The notes below the pieces were generated by a model. That model searched no databases, was not told where the DNA came from, and saw only the letters and a program-made list of their open reading frames with translations. A DNA stretch of 57,915 nt from an uncultured Methylococcaceae bacterium (GTDB lineage: Bacteria > Pseudomonadota > Gammaproteobacteria > Methylococcales > Methylomonadaceae), in the NCBI GenBank assembly GCA_903945375.1, contig CAJAVP010000079.1, positions 1 through 57,915 of the forward strand, given 5' to 3'. Made by a program: the position numbers and the translations under genes. This document shows positions 1-7,038 of the stretch, in pieces (position 1 is the first letter of the stretch; the number at the start of each line of letters is the position of its first letter).

Positions 1-149
1 GTACGTACAAACTCTTCATCCAGCCACACCGTCACGTCGCCTCGCTGCACCAGTGCGCGATCATATTCAGGCCAGTTAGTCACTTTCCATTTACTTTTTG
101 GCCGGCTTTCTTCGTTAGGAATGGCGTTTGATTCGGACTGGCTGGTCAT
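1..149 (-). CDS. IS5-family transposase, N-terminal part only
   Basis: The gene starts with ATG at 149, seven bases after AGGAG, and encodes 49 residues before the window edge. The segment KWKVTNWPEYDRALVQRGDV followed by a WLDEEFV motif is typical of the N-terminal domain of IS903/IS1478-like IS5 transposases. The catalytic DDE residues lie outside the window, so whether this copy is intact cannot be judged. The reading frame is undamaged here, unlike the second copy near 1205-1354. Confidence 0.7.
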   Translation of the reverse strand, partial: MTSQSESNAIPNEESRPKSKWKVTNWPEYDRALVQRGDVTVWLDEEFVR

Positions 150-217
150 GATAATTCTCCTGTACGGTTGCTTTTGGGCGATAGTTTATAGCATTTGAGA
201 GTTTATGCACCAACGCC
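1..217 (-). mobile_element. IS5-family (IS903-like) element, 5' end, cut by window edge
   Basis: The element is read leftward and its outer end lies at 217. The terminal bases on the minus strand, GGCGTTGGTGCATAAA, resemble the inverted repeats of the IS903 group of IS5 elements. Inside it are a leader, a clear AGGAG ribosome binding site and the start of a transposase gene that runs off the left edge. A diverged second copy of the same 5' end lies at 1140-1421 in the same orientation. The IS-family assignment comes from remembered terminal-repeat and protein patterns and was not checked by a search. Confidence 0.7.
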
Positions 218-336
218 ATTGCCGCTTGTAATTTAATCAAATCAGAAAATACTTCTGCATTGATTTGTAAGCTAATTAGCAACTCACTGGGCATTGAATT
301 TTTAAAGTATTTTGTATAATATTTTTTCCCGTTCAT
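115..336 (-). CDS. Doubtful 73-aa ORF truncated by the IS end
   Basis: An open frame of 73 codons lies 17 bases downstream of the 212-aa gene. Its first ~40 codons come from unique DNA. Its last ~34 codons are read through the IS end (bases 217 to 115) and overlap the transposase start in another frame. No ribosome binding site is visible. The likeliest reading is the 5' remnant of a small gene whose natural end was replaced by the IS insertion. No family was recognised. Confidence 0.2.
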   Translation of the reverse strand: MNGKKYYTKYFKNSMPSELLISLQINAEVFSDLIKLQAAMALVHKLSNAINYRPKATVQENYHDQPVRIKRHS

Positions 337-353
337 TCAAATATCGCGATTAA

Positions 354-992
354 TTACAACTCAATTAATTCTGTCTTTATAATCTTTTTTAACGCTTTCA
401 GCATTTTAAAAATAACAAAAATTTCTTCATCATCCGCATTGTAATTTTTACTGATGCAATAGTCATTGTTATTCAAAACCACAAAATTCCACGCTAAACC
501 AACCACAAACAAACCATAAATCGGTGTGTGGTTATGATTTATTTCCCGCGCCACCAACATGGCTGCTAATACTTGTGCATCGGGTGTGCCTTGATTTTCA
601 ACACTGCGTTTGTATTCATTAAAACAAAAATAAGGCGTATGCGGATTACGCACACCTGTTGCAATCACACCATCGACAATCCCTGATAGCTCATAATCGC
701 CCACCACTCCTGACAAAGGACGCTCTAAAAAATAACCGATTTCTTCATCATCAATATCTGCCGCCATAATGACTGGACTGATAAATTTATTTTCTAACTC
801 CACTTCATTCCAAGCCCTGCCGCCTCGAATTAAGGATTTTTGTAACTGCTGTAAAGTCCGCTTTTCAAATTCATCCACTGTTTCATTATTATTTTGCCAT
901 TGCGCTAATAATTCACTTTGCCAAACCTGCTTTAAATTAAACGCATTATCTAATTTATCCAAATCCCAGTCTTTAAAGGTCGTGTTCTTCAT
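354..992 (-). CDS. Hypothetical protein with PD-(D/E)XK-like core
   Basis: A 212-residue protein of no family I can name. It has the pattern of a PD-(D/E)XK nuclease fold: an acidic helix near residues 65-67 (NEVELE), D107 in SGIVDGVIA, and E126-x-K128 in the strand FNEYKRS. The segment between (residues 80-100) is acidic. Similar proteins of this size occur in accessory regions and resemble the endonuclease N-terminus of type I restriction subunits, but no methylase or specificity gene is adjacent. The gene is AT-rich and sits between two same-orientation IS ends, so it was probably acquired. A role in DNA cleavage is inference from the motif only. Confidence 0.55.
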   Translation of the reverse strand: MKNTTFKDWDLDKLDNAFNLKQVWQSELLAQWQNNNETVDEFEKRTLQQLQKSLIRGGRAWNEVELENKFISPVIMAADIDDEEIGYFLERPLSGVVGDYELSGIVDGVIATGVRNPHTPYFCFNEYKRSVENQGTPDAQVLAAMLVAREINHNHTPIYGLFVVGLAWNFVVLNNNDYCISKNYNADDEEIFVIFKMLKALKKIIKTELIEL

Positions 993-1094
993 TTTGTTAT
1001 CCTTTGATAATTAAACAAGTTGTTCAATTTTATCCAGCAATTGATTTTTTATCTTTAACTGCATTCACCGCTGGTAACCAGTGATTTTTACGCT

Positions 1095-1137
1095 CGTTGG
1101 TCGCGTTCCCAAGCGGAGCTTAGGAACGCGACCAACG
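1095..1137. repeat. 43-base palindromic repeat (REP-like hairpin)
   Basis: The arms CGTTGGTCGCGTTCC (1095-1109) and its exact complement (1123-1137) flank a centre in which AAGC (1111-1114) pairs with GCTT (1118-1121). Almost the whole 43 bases therefore folds into one hairpin. There is no T-tract, so it is not an obvious terminator. It sits where the degenerate IS copy breaks off, which suggests insertion of a repetitive palindrome into the old IS. Confidence 0.7.
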
Positions 1138-1421
1138 TAGCCTTTATCATCAATAACATCTGGATAGGCGCCCCTTGTTTTCCACTCGGCGCTGGACGCC
1201 ATTGAGTACGTACAAACTCTTCATCCAGGCCACACCGTCACGTCGCCTCGCTGCACCAGTGCGCGATCATATTCAGGCTAGTTAGTCACTTTCCATTTAC
1301 TTTTTGGCCGGCTTTCTTCGTTAGGAATGGCGTTTGATCGGACTGGCTGGTCATGATAATTCTCCGGTACGGTTGCTTTTGGGCGATAGTTTTAGCATTT
1401 GAGAGTTTATGCACCAACGCC
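1138..1421 (-). pseudogene. Degenerate second copy of the IS903-like 5' end
   Basis: About 215 bases repeat positions 1-217 with scattered differences. The transposase start would be ATG at 1354, but a missing T near 1337 and an extra G near 1229 shift the frame twice. This copy shows the next part of the transposase (a QWRPAPSGKQGAP stretch on the minus strand near 1172-1208), which the first copy has beyond the window. The outer end is at 1421, eight bases past the methyltransferase stop codon. It is a dead remnant that records an older insertion. Confidence 0.7.
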
Positions 1422-1429
1422 CTTGACAA

Positions 1430-2920
1430 TTAAAAAACAATCCCAGTTTCTAAAATAGACTTACCTAACATTTCAATAACAGGAATTGAAACGCTATTAC
1501 CTAATAATTTTATCCATCGGCTTCTATTTTCAGGTAGTACAAAATCTTTAGGGAAACCTTGTATTAAACACGCCTCATTTTTAGTAATTTTTCTATAATT
1601 ATTTTTATTGTAAATTTCTGTAATAAAGAGTTTTTTATACTCATCTTCATTCTCAGCAAAAATTTCTTTTAAAGTAATGTAATCGTTAGAGTCACTCGCT
1701 ACCAAAGTAGGAAAAATATTAGATGTTGGCAAAAATATTCTATTAACACCAAATAAGCCAGTGCTTATTTTAGTATTTTTAAAGTCATATCTAATCTCTG
1801 TGCAAGTAATAATTTTTTTTTCTACTAACGAATTTATAGTTTTTGAAACTGATATTTTTTTAGCTTTTAATATCCGACTTGCTTTCAAATCATCAATAAT
1901 CAAATTATTTCCGTTACTGCACTCTAGTAAAATTTTTTCTTCTTCTGATAGATTTTTATTGCTACCCTTGTTTATCCTAAAAAGATATTCCTCCGCTTTT
2001 AAAATACCAATTTTAACCAGTTCATCTAGTTTATCTTGTGTAATATTTTTATCAAAACTTTTAAAATGATTTAATGACAAAGGGTTGCCATCTAGTTTTC
2101 CAAATGCACTTTTTCTTCTATTCTTCAATAAAAAATAACAAATTTCTTTCTGGTACTCTGTAGTATTTAAAATATCCCAAGAATGGATGGTGGAATGCCC
2201 ATTTCTTAAATCATTAAACAAGAAATAATCATTAAATCCATTGTTATTATTAGATAAACTCATATTTCTTTTAGGTGATGAGCCTCCAAATAAATCTAAC
2301 TGGATAGTTTTTTCATTTTCAATGGGTTTTGCATTAAAACCAGACAGAATGTCTCCTAAACGTAATTTTTTGTCTAAAGGGGCTGGAATGTTAAACTTCA
2401 ATGAATATTCTTTATCTCGAAATCCAACAATATAAATTCTTACTCTATTTTGTGGCACTCCGTAGTCAAATGAATTTAAGACATAATAATTTGCAAAATA
2501 ACCTGCATCTTTAATTCGTTTTAAAATATACTGGAGAGCATCTTGATTTCTAGGATCTGCCAACCCTTTTACATTTTCAAAAATAAATGCTTTAGGTTTC
2601 GCTTGATTAAGCAAATAAATTGTATCGTTCCATAATTGTCCTCTATCATCATCAAAGCCAAAGTTCTTGCCAGCAATAGACCAACTTTGACAAGGTACCC
2701 CGGCGGTTAGTATATCGTGAGCTGGCAGTTCTTTTATTTTTGTAATATCACCTAAGTTTTTTTCAATTCCTTCGTCAAAATTCGTATAATAAGTATTTAG
2801 TGCATCGTTATTTACTTCACTAAAATTTATGCAGTATCCGCCGAGACTTTTGAGTGCAATTCTAAATCCTCCAATACCTGAAAAAAGGTCTATAAAAGTA
2901 AATTTGTTATCGGTTTTCAT
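1430..2920 (-). CDS. DNA (cytosine-5-)-methyltransferase of a type II R-M system
   Basis: This 496-residue enzyme methylates C5 of cytosine in a specific DNA site and protects it from the partner nuclease. Motifs run in the canonical order: I DLFSGIGGF (11-19, AdoMet binding), IV GVPCQSW with catalytic C77, VI ENVKGL (115-120), VIII QNRVRIY (157-163), and a C-terminal GNSV motif X near 474. The ~270 residues between VIII and the C-terminal motifs are longer than in the smallest family members and hold the target-recognition domain. The start is three bases after the stop of the upstream TdeIII-like nuclease, so the pair is one leftward operon. TdeIII-type partners suggest a GGNCC-like target, which is inference. 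Base composition is far more AT-rich than the housekeeping genes, indicating transfer. Confidence 0.92.
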   Translation of the reverse strand: MKTDNKFTFIDLFSGIGGFRIALKSLGGYCINFSEVNNDALNTYYTNFDEGIEKNLGDITKIKELPAHDILTAGVPCQSWSIAGKNFGFDDDRGQLWNDTIYLLNQAKPKAFIFENVKGLADPRNQDALQYILKRIKDAGYFANYYVLNSFDYGVPQNRVRIYIVGFRDKEYSLKFNIPAPLDKKLRLGDILSGFNAKPIENEKTIQLDLFGGSSPKRNMSLSNNNNGFNDYFLFNDLRNGHSTIHSWDILNTTEYQKEICYFLLKNRRKSAFGKLDGNPLSLNHFKSFDKNITQDKLDELVKIGILKAEEYLFRINKGSNKNLSEEEKILLECSNGNNLIIDDLKASRILKAKKISVSKTINSLVEKKIITCTEIRYDFKNTKISTGLFGVNRIFLPTSNIFPTLVASDSNDYITLKEIFAENEDEYKKLFITEIYNKNNYRKITKNEACLIQGFPKDFVLPENRSRWIKLLGNSVSIPVIEMLGKSILETGIVF

Positions 2921-2923
2921 TAT

Positions 2924-3750
2924 TTATTTCAGCAAGCTCTCATCAAAATGTATAGGCGGTTCTATTTCTAAAAATTCTCGATAAATACGTTCTCTGTATT
3001 CTTTTCCAATAAGGTTTACTTCCTTGATAAAGTTGTTATATGTTCCAGTTCCCCCTATTAAGTCCCAAAACTCATCCCCTATTAATACAGAGCTATCTTT
3101 TTGCATATCAAACCATCTCATAGGGAACGTCCATTTATAATCTTCTTTTTTACCATAGGGGTTATACGGTAAAGCGTAGAAAGCATAATCTATTTGTTTA
3201 GGATTCATTGCTAAAAGCTTAAACATCTTTTCCTTACTTACTTTTGTTTGGTCGCTATTAGGCAAAGGGGCTTTTAACTCAAAAGCATATTTTTTATTTG
3301 TTTCTCTGCTATCAATAAAAATATCGCAAGTAACATTGACTGGAATCGGTAAACCACCACCTTGTTTAATGTATTTCAATTCTGTTTCCCAATCCGGTTT
3401 TATTTTTTTGTATTATGTTCCAAGGTATTCAACACTTCTTGAATTCTTCTTAAGCTTTCGTCTCCAACGATTCCATGTACACTATGTCCTTTTGAGCAAT
3501 AACCATGTGCTTCTGTTGCTACGACCATAGCTAATTTCTCCCAAACACTACCAAAAGGGGTTACAAATCTTCTTTCAAAATGTGCTCCCTTAAATATTTC
3601 ATCTGGAACTAGCGCCGCATAAAGAGGTTTTGCAGCATGATGATTTTCTTTAATAAAAGGGTCTTCTATCAATACCCTATCCATAACTTTATTCATCATG
3701 TTTGATACAACATCTTTAATAGCCAAAGCAACGCGATCTTGTGTATTCAT
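2924..3750 (-). pseudogene. TdeIII-like type II restriction endonuclease, split by a -1 shift
   Basis: Two frames together make one nuclease of about 270 residues. The N-terminal 116 codons start at ATG 3750 and stop at 3400-3402; the C-terminal part is open from before 3400 to 2924. The first part has the pattern of TdeIII-family enzymes (fullness of the GSVWEKLA and EVLNTLEHNTKK segments). The second continues KPDWETELKYIKQGGG and holds an E-x-K (FELKAP) catalytic strand. The junction is seven A on the coding strand (3403-3409), in phase as A-AAA-AAA, followed by a stop. It could be a real frameshift, an assembly error, slippage-based phase variation, or programmed -1 shifting. The methyltransferase follows three bases downstream. 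Confidence 0.7.
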
Positions 3751-3860
3751 GATTTTCTCTAATATTTTTGTAATTTTTTATCGCAATCAGACTTTTAAAT
3801 AGTCATTCCAAAGCTGGGTAGGATGACCGCGTACCCCGCATAAAATCATAGCCCACGTAG

Positions 3861-3916
3861 GGTGGATAAGCGTTAGCGTCATCTTATAAGGTGCATGACG
3901 CTAACGCTTATCCACC
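3861..3916. repeat. Perfect 22-bp palindromic repeat with 12-base loop
   Basis: The left arm (3861-3882), beginning GGTGGATAAGCGTTAGCG, is matched base for base by its complement at 3895-3916. No poly-T follows on either strand, which argues against a normal terminator. Palindromes with this GGTGGATAAGCGTTAGCG core recur in several gammaproteobacterial genomes, from memory. It directly abuts the MITE-like repeat at 3923-3993. Confidence 0.7.
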
Positions 3917-3922
3917 ACTCTG

Positions 3923-3993
3923 CTAAATAAATGAGCTAGTGAATCCTGCCGGAATAACGACTTAATCGCAATAATTTTAGAGGGAGGCTGAAT
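3923..3993 (-). repeat. MITE-like repeat, copy A, reaching into the phr 3' end
   Basis: Read on the minus strand, this segment matches positions 57378-57446 on the plus strand over about 70 bases with few differences; the shared core includes TTGCGATTAAGTCGT and CTCATTTATTTAG. Copy B has matching inverted ends. Copy A keeps only the ATTCAG end and is replaced at the other by the palindrome at 3861-3916. The photolyase stop codon (3977-3979) and its last few codons lie inside the repeat. Confidence 0.65.
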
Positions 3994-5344
3994 GTTTGTA
4001 TTGCAATTGGCTTTTTTTACTTTCAATGGCGTGATCAACGATAGGCGCAGGATAATCATTGCCTTGATGCATTTTGTGCCACTCATGAATAATTTTAACC
4101 GGATAGCGTTTGAGTTCAGGCACCCACTGATAGAGGTAAACACCATCTGTATCAAACTTCTGCTGTTGTAACCACGGATTAAAAATTCTGAAATACGGTT
4201 GAGCGTCACAGCCCGTCGATGCTGCCCATTGCCAATTGCCATTATTCACGCAGGGATCATAATCAACCAGTTGTTGTGCAAAATAACGCTCGCCCCAACG
4301 CCAGTCTATATGCAAATCTTTAACTAAAAACGATGCCACAATCATTCGGACGCGATTGTGCATAAATCCCGTTTGTTTGAGTTCCCGCATTCCTGCATCA
4401 ACAATAGGAAAGCCCGTTCTGCCCTCCCGCCACGCATTAAAATAATCACGGTTGTTATCCCAGGTTAAATTCACAAACTTTTCATTAAATGAGCGCCCAA
4501 ACACGCTTGGAAAGTGGAATGCAATTTGTGTAAAAAAATCTCGCCAATATAGTTGGCGTAACAAGGGATGTTCACAACCTAAATGTTCAGTTATGGCATA
4601 AAACGCTTCTCGAATAGAACAGGTACCGAATTTTAAATGTAATGACAAACCCGTATTACCCTGACACGCAGGAAAATCGCGAGTTTGTGCGTAATTACGA
4701 TAGTGAGTCATTGTGCTTAATATCGCTAACGCCCCATCTCGATTTGCATTAAACACAAGATTCAGTGGTTTTTGAGGCAATGCCAAACAAGTCGTTTCTA
4801 AACGCGGAATGGGGGTTAAAAAATTCTGATGGCACAACGCCTGTGGCAATGCAACCGGCAATTGCTTGCTGCAATTATAAAAGGCCGTAAAAACTTGGTA
4901 AGGTGTTTTATCTTTTTTTAGTACGTGTTCAGGTTCATTAAGCAAAGCATCGGCCGAGTAATGCAGGCTAATGCGGAGTTCTTGGCAAGTTTCAGCCAAT
5001 GCAACATCACGTTGACGACTAAAAGGCGTGTAATCACGATTGCAAAAAACCGCTTGTATGGGGTGATGTTGATGGATTTGCTTAAGGATTTGCTCGGGAA
5101 TGCCTGCATAAAGAGCAAGCTCCCCGCCCATTGCCGCAAGTTGCTTCTGAAGATGTTCAACAGCGTCTAGCAAGGCAACTAAGCCTGTTTGACTTTGGTA
5201 AGGATGTGGCTCAATTTGCCGTGGGTCAAATATGAAACAGGGAATGACGTGCCGCGATACACTCAGCGCGGCATTAAGCGCAGTATTATCATCTAGCCGA
5301 AGATCGCGACGAAAAATGAATAGCGACGTGTCGTACAAGAACAT
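3977..5344 (-). CDS. phrB: Deoxyribodipyrimidine photo-lyase (class I CPD photolyase)
   Basis: This 455-residue flavoprotein uses blue/near-UV light to split cyclobutane pyrimidine dimers. The N-terminal antenna domain starts LFIFRRDLRLDDN. The C-terminal FAD domain has QLYWRDFF near 265, then TGFPIVDAGMREL, GFMHNRVRMIVASFL and WGERYFAQQLVDYDP, and the W-rich NGNWQWAASTGCDAQPYFRIFNP stretch in two overlapping parts. Length is close to E. coli PhrB (472), which favours photolyase over cryptochrome. The DUF1499 gene ends five bases upstream, so the two are probably co-transcribed. The final residues and stop come from an inserted repeat, so the C-terminus has been altered slightly relative to its ancestor. 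Confidence 0.93.
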   Translation of the reverse strand: MFLYDTSLFIFRRDLRLDDNTALNAALSVSRHVIPCFIFDPRQIEPHPYQSQTGLVALLDAVEHLQKQLAAMGGELALYAGIPEQILKQIHQHHPIQAVFCNRDYTPFSRQRDVALAETCQELRISLHYSADALLNEPEHVLKKDKTPYQVFTAFYNCSKQLPVALPQALCHQNFLTPIPRLETTCLALPQKPLNLVFNANRDGALAILSTMTHYRNYAQTRDFPACQGNTGLSLHLKFGTCSIREAFYAITEHLGCEHPLLRQLYWRDFFTQIAFHFPSVFGRSFNEKFVNLTWDNNRDYFNAWREGRTGFPIVDAGMRELKQTGFMHNRVRMIVASFLVKDLHIDWRWGERYFAQQLVDYDPCVNNGNWQWAASTGCDAQPYFRIFNPWLQQQKFDTDGVYLYQWVPELKRYPVKIIHEWHKMHQGNDYPAPIVDHAIESKKSQLQYKHSASL

Positions 5345-5349
5345 AGTCG

Positions 5350-5793
5350 TTATTCAATCACATTCAGTTTTTCCAACTCGCTACGTATCGTTTCAATACG
5401 TTTGCGATTAACACCAAAATCACTATGCCCCACTCTGGATGCCGACCTGATATGAATCAACCCAGCATGACGATCTAAAATTGCATTGATATCGTCTACA
5501 AAGCGCATCACTAGGCTGGTTGCTTCGGCGTGTAGAGTCTCGTGACTTTCATGCGTAATCACCATACGCTTTTGTTTTTTAATCACTTCTTTTAAGCTGC
5601 TCCAAGCATTTTCCGGATCGCCTTTAATTTCAAGGGGAGCTATGTAATGTTGCTTATCCGCTATTTTTGCTTGGCTCGAAACACAATTAGGGCTGTTGTT
5701 GCATAACGGCAGTTTTTTATCAATTGCCCCCGCTTCGATATTTATAGAATTCATCATCATAAAAACAAAACAAAACATAAAAAATAATTTCAT
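5350..5793 (-). CDS. DUF1499 domain protein with signal peptide
   Basis: The protein has 147 residues if it starts at ATG 5793; an in-frame TTG at 5823 is the alternative, but the hydrophobic signal sequence begins at the ATG. After the signal (MKLFFMFCFVFMMM) come the DUF1499 hallmarks: LPLCNNSPNCVSSQA, a middle segment of about 60 residues, and the C-terminal RSASRVGHSDFGVNRKRIE motif. The family is exported or membrane-linked and functionally undefined, and in several bacteria lies near photolyase or light-related genes. Here it precedes phrB by five bases, which supports an operon. Confidence 0.8.
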   Translation of the reverse strand: MKLFFMFCFVFMMMNSINIEAGAIDKKLPLCNNSPNCVSSQAKIADKQHYIAPLEIKGDPENAWSSLKEVIKKQKRMVITHESHETLHAEATSLVMRFVDDINAILDRHAGLIHIRSASRVGHSDFGVNRKRIETIRSELEKLNVIE

Positions 5794-5953
5794 AACACGG
5801 ACGTTACCCAGAGTTGACGACAAAATAAGGACTTATCATTAAGCCAATCGCCTATTTCCAGAACATTAAATAGGCACTGATAATTTACGTTCAATGTGAC
5901 ATGAATTTTTTCTGCGTCAACACGCCCATTCACGTAGACTGAAATAGGCGCGG

Positions 5954-6724
5954 TTACTTGGCTAACAGGAGTTGTTCAACACGGCGTAAATCTTCTTCCG
6001 TATCCACACCGGCTGGTGGTGTAATCGCGATGGTTTTAACAACAATAGGTTCGCCCTGCCAGAGTATGCGTAACTGCTCTAAGGCTTCGATGCCTTCTAG
6101 TTCTGACGCAGGCCAATAGCAATAACGCTTAAGAAAATCCACGGTGTAAGCGTACATGCCAATATGTCGAAGATAAGGAAATGACGTTGATGGTTGCACT
6201 GGCTTATCGAAATTAAAACAACCGCGCTCCCAAGGAATCGGCGCACGACTAAAATACATCGCATACCCCGCTTGGTTGGTGACCACTTTTACAGCATTAG
6301 GATTAAATATCTCTGACCAGTCGTCAATTTCTGATGCCAAAGTCGCTATGCTGGCGTGTTCTTGAGTCGCTAAGGCAACGGCGACTTCACGAATCAGCTC
6401 AGCGGGAATTAAAGGCTCATCACCTTGTAAGTTGACAATAATAGCTTTAGCGTCCCACGCCAACTGTTCAGCAACTTCCGCGATTCGCTCCGTGCCGCTT
6501 TGATGCGCGGCACTTGTCATTATCGCGTTAAATCCCCTATCCATCACGGCTTGGAATATTCTGTCATCATCGGTTGCCACCACAACGCTATCCGCGCCAG
6601 CGGCCTGTGCTTTTTCGCACACATGGATAATCATGGGTTTACCGGCAATTGTTAACAACGGCTTGCCGGGCAATCGCGTTGAGCCATAACGCGCGGGAAT
6701 AACGACTTTAAACGCGACGCTCAT
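5954..6724 (-). CDS. kdsB: 3-deoxy-manno-octulosonate cytidylyltransferase (CMP-KDO synthetase)
   Basis: KdsB activates KDO with CTP for inner-core lipopolysaccharide synthesis in the cytoplasm. At 256 residues it is near the usual length of about 250. The N-terminus [17 protein letters not shown] is the nucleotide-binding signature, followed by [18 protein letters not shown] and [10 protein letters not shown] motifs and a C-terminal [12 protein letters not shown]. Its ATG overlaps the stop of the Trm112-like gene (ATGA), so the two are translationally coupled, an arrangement common in gammaproteobacteria. Confidence 0.97.
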   Translation of the reverse strand: MSVAFKVVIPARYGSTRLPGKPLLTIAGKPMIIHVCEKAQAAGADSVVVATDDDRIFQAVMDRGFNAIMTSAAHQSGTERIAEVAEQLAWDAKAIIVNLQGDEPLIPAELIREVAVALATQEHASIATLASEIDDWSEIFNPNAVKVVTNQAGYAMYFSRAPIPWERGCFNFDKPVQPSTSFPYLRHIGMYAYTVDFLKRYCYWPASELEGIEALEQLRILWQGEPIVVKTIAITPPAGVDTEEDLRRVEQLLLAK

Positions 6725-6915
6725 AAATATAAAGCGTCCACTTCTTCACTGCTCAACTGACGCGCTTCATCTTCAAGCATGACAGGAATATCGTCACGTA
6801 TCGGAAATCCCAAACGGTCGGCCCGACAAATCAGTTCTTGCTGAGCTTGGTTATAACGCAACGGACTTTTGCAAATCGGACAGGCTAGGATGTCCAGTAG
6901 TTTTTTGTCTATCAT
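6721..6915 (-). CDS. Trm112 family zinc-ribbon-like protein (YcaR type)
   Basis: A 64-residue protein of the Trm112/YcaR family. It opens [17 protein letters not shown] with one CxxC pair, and the second metal-binding position is C29 in [21 protein letters not shown]. Bacterial members are found beside kdsB or lpxK and are thought to be small activators or zinc proteins. It overlaps kdsB by four bases and is the first gene of that pair. Confidence 0.93.
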   Translation of the reverse strand: MIDKKLLDILACPICKSPLRYNQAQQELICRADRLGFPIRDDIPVMLEDEARQLSSEEVDALYL

Positions 6916-7038
6916 TCAATGTTCCTTACAATAAAGAGGTTAAATTTAATACGGCAGGAATTTTCTGCCCATTGGAGGATGATTACAGCATGAGTATCAG
7001 CGTATTTTTTAAATCATCAGGGCGATTAGAATACACGT

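Noticed and set aside
354-992. Functional type I restriction subunit
   Set aside because: It is only 212 residues, has no helicase motor, and no hsdM or hsdS gene is adjacent.
3861-3916. Intrinsic terminator for phrB
   Set aside because: The stem is long and perfect but no T-tract follows on either strand; it fits a repetitive palindrome.
3977-5344. Cryptochrome rather than photolyase
   Set aside because: Length and the FAD/lesion-binding segments fit class I CPD photolyase, and there is no C-terminal extension. A cryptochrome role is not excluded biochemically.
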